Origin: Colwellia polaris
GTDB taxonomy: Bacteria > Pseudomonadota > Gammaproteobacteria > Enterobacterales > Alteromonadaceae
Direction of reading: 5' to 3'
DNA length: 64,000 nucleotides
Assembly: GCF_002104515.1 (NCBI RefSeq)
Contig: NZ_NBOE01000002.1
Coordinates: 124,001-188,000 of the forward strand
Below the pieces are notes generated by a model. That model was not told the DNA's origin and did no database searches. It worked only from the letters and a program-made list of their open reading frames with translations. Below, one piece after another: positions 63,318 through 64,000 of the stretch (position 1 is the first letter of the stretch; each line of letters opens with the position of its first letter). The position numbers were made by a program, and so were the translations under genes.

Positions 63318-64000
63318 TTAGGCAACTGCCACTAAACTGAGTAAGTGATCAAGCAGTTGATTACTACTAATACCTTCTGCTTCAGCTTGGTAAGTCATAA
63401 TTATGCGATGACGTAATACGTTATGAAAAACCGCTTGTACATCTTCAGGGCTAACGAAATCTCGGTTGTTTAACCAAGCTCTTGCGCGGGCACAGCGATC
63501 TAAAGCAATAGTAGCACGAGGACTAGCGCCGTATGCTAGCCACTGTTTTAATTTATCGTCATATTTTTCTGGGTTGCGTGTTGCCATAATTAAGTCGACG
63601 ATATAGTTTTCTACTGCAGGTGCCATGTGAATTTTCATCACTTGTTCCCGTGCAGCAAAAATATCAGCTTGAGTGATTTCTTTAACAGAGGTTTTATCTG
63701 ATTTTAATGCTTCACCACGGTTGAGTTTTAAAATTTCTAATTCGCTTGCTGCATCAGGGTAGCCAATTTCAACATGCATTAAAAAGCGATCGAGCTGTGC
63801 TTCGGGTAAAGGATATGTACCTTCTTGCTCTATCGGGTTTTGTGTTGCCATAACCAGAAATAATTCAGGTAATGGGTAAGTATTGCGGCCAACAGTAATT
63901 TGACCTTCTGCCATTGCTTCTAATAAAGCAGATTGAACTTTTGCAGGTGCACGGTTTATTTCGTCGGCTAAAACTAAGTTACGAAACAATGGGCCCGGTT
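63318..64000 (-). CDS. MoxR-family AAA+ ATPase (N-terminus outside window)
   Basis: Partial: the frame is open to the window end (…PGPLFRNLVLADEINRAP), so the Walker A motif lies beyond it and the TTG at 63989 is not the true start. The Walker B segment LVLADEINRAPAKVQSALLE, the pre-sensor ATQNPIEQEGTYPLPEAQLD (sensor 1) and the C-terminal lid with ASPRATIALDRCARA are visible. MoxR ATPases act as chaperones for VWA proteins. First visible gene of the bat operon. Confidence 0.93.
   Translation of the reverse strand, partial: PGPLFRNLVLADEINRAPAKVQSALLEAMAEGQITVGRNTYPLPELFLVMATQNPIEQEGTYPLPEAQLDRFLMHVEIGYPDAASELEILKLNRGEALKSDKTSVKEITQADIFAAREQVMKIHMAPAVENYIVDLIMATRNPEKYDDKLKQWLAYGASPRATIALDRCARARAWLNNRDFVSPEDVQAVFHNVLRHRIIMTYQAEAEGISSNQLLDHLLSLVAVA

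Overview
The window looks like chromosome of a marine gammaproteobacterium of the Alteromonadales, most like the Colwellia/Thalassotalea group. This rests on low GC, on the protein repertoire (ParC/ParP chemotaxis tail, a DUF3379 anti-sigma-like protein, the Bat operon, an SLBB export protein) and on gene order; it is an inference without a search.

Layout. 1-3.3 kb: tail of a chemotaxis operon (parC end, parP, cheW, DUF2802 gene), then the lipoprotein gene mlaA. 3.3-11.1 kb: core metabolism, with ribH-nusB-thiL-pgpA on + and serA, rpiA, a 5-formyl-THF cyclo-ligase gene and a peptide transporter gene on -. 11.8-40.9 kb: a large surface-polysaccharide locus on +. It holds an SLBB outer-membrane export protein, UDP-GalNAcA enzymes (tviB/tviC type), Wzz, WecA, a pseudaminic-acid pathway in which a formyltransferase-like gene stands where pseH is expected, a Wzx flippase, a KpsC/S-like protein, a TupA-like ATP-grasp protein, a Wzy-like protein, an O-acyltransferase, a GT26 glycosyltransferase, ugd, a UDP-GlcA 4-epimerase, the rml genes and galU. 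42.3-52.5 kb: pgi, sulfate activation (cysD, cysN, an SLC13-type permease, cysC), a DHH phosphoesterase and galE. 52.7-64 kb: an HDOD/EAL-like regulator, putP, an ECF sigma factor with its likely anti-sigma factor, and the moxR-DUF58-DUF4381-batA-batBC-batD operon, cut by the window end.

How the genes work together. WecA primes undecaprenyl phosphate. The nucleotide-sugar genes supply GalNAcA, GlcA/GalA, rhamnose and a pseudaminic acid. Wzx, Wzy and Wzz flip, polymerise and measure the chain, and the SLBB protein probably exports it. No Wzc/Wzb kinase pair is present. CysD, CysN and CysC convert sulfate to PAPS.

The most unusual signal is a set of small-ORF-plus-repeat insertions inside or beside these housekeeping genes. 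Two closely related GxxExxY genes (PD-(D/E)XK nuclease-like) lie between rmlA and rmlC and between galU and pgi. The second is flanked by three 106-bp palindromic repeats on each side; the first has decayed copies. A four-helix-bundle (S23/IVP-type) gene splits cysD from cysN, and a second, unrelated repeat family built on AGCTGTCAG fills five consecutive intergenic spaces of the sulfate region, ending in a 48-bp tandem array. Both families sit in the same strand orientation as the host genes and leave the host coding regions intact. They look like two undescribed, operon-tolerant mobile or RNA-processing elements.
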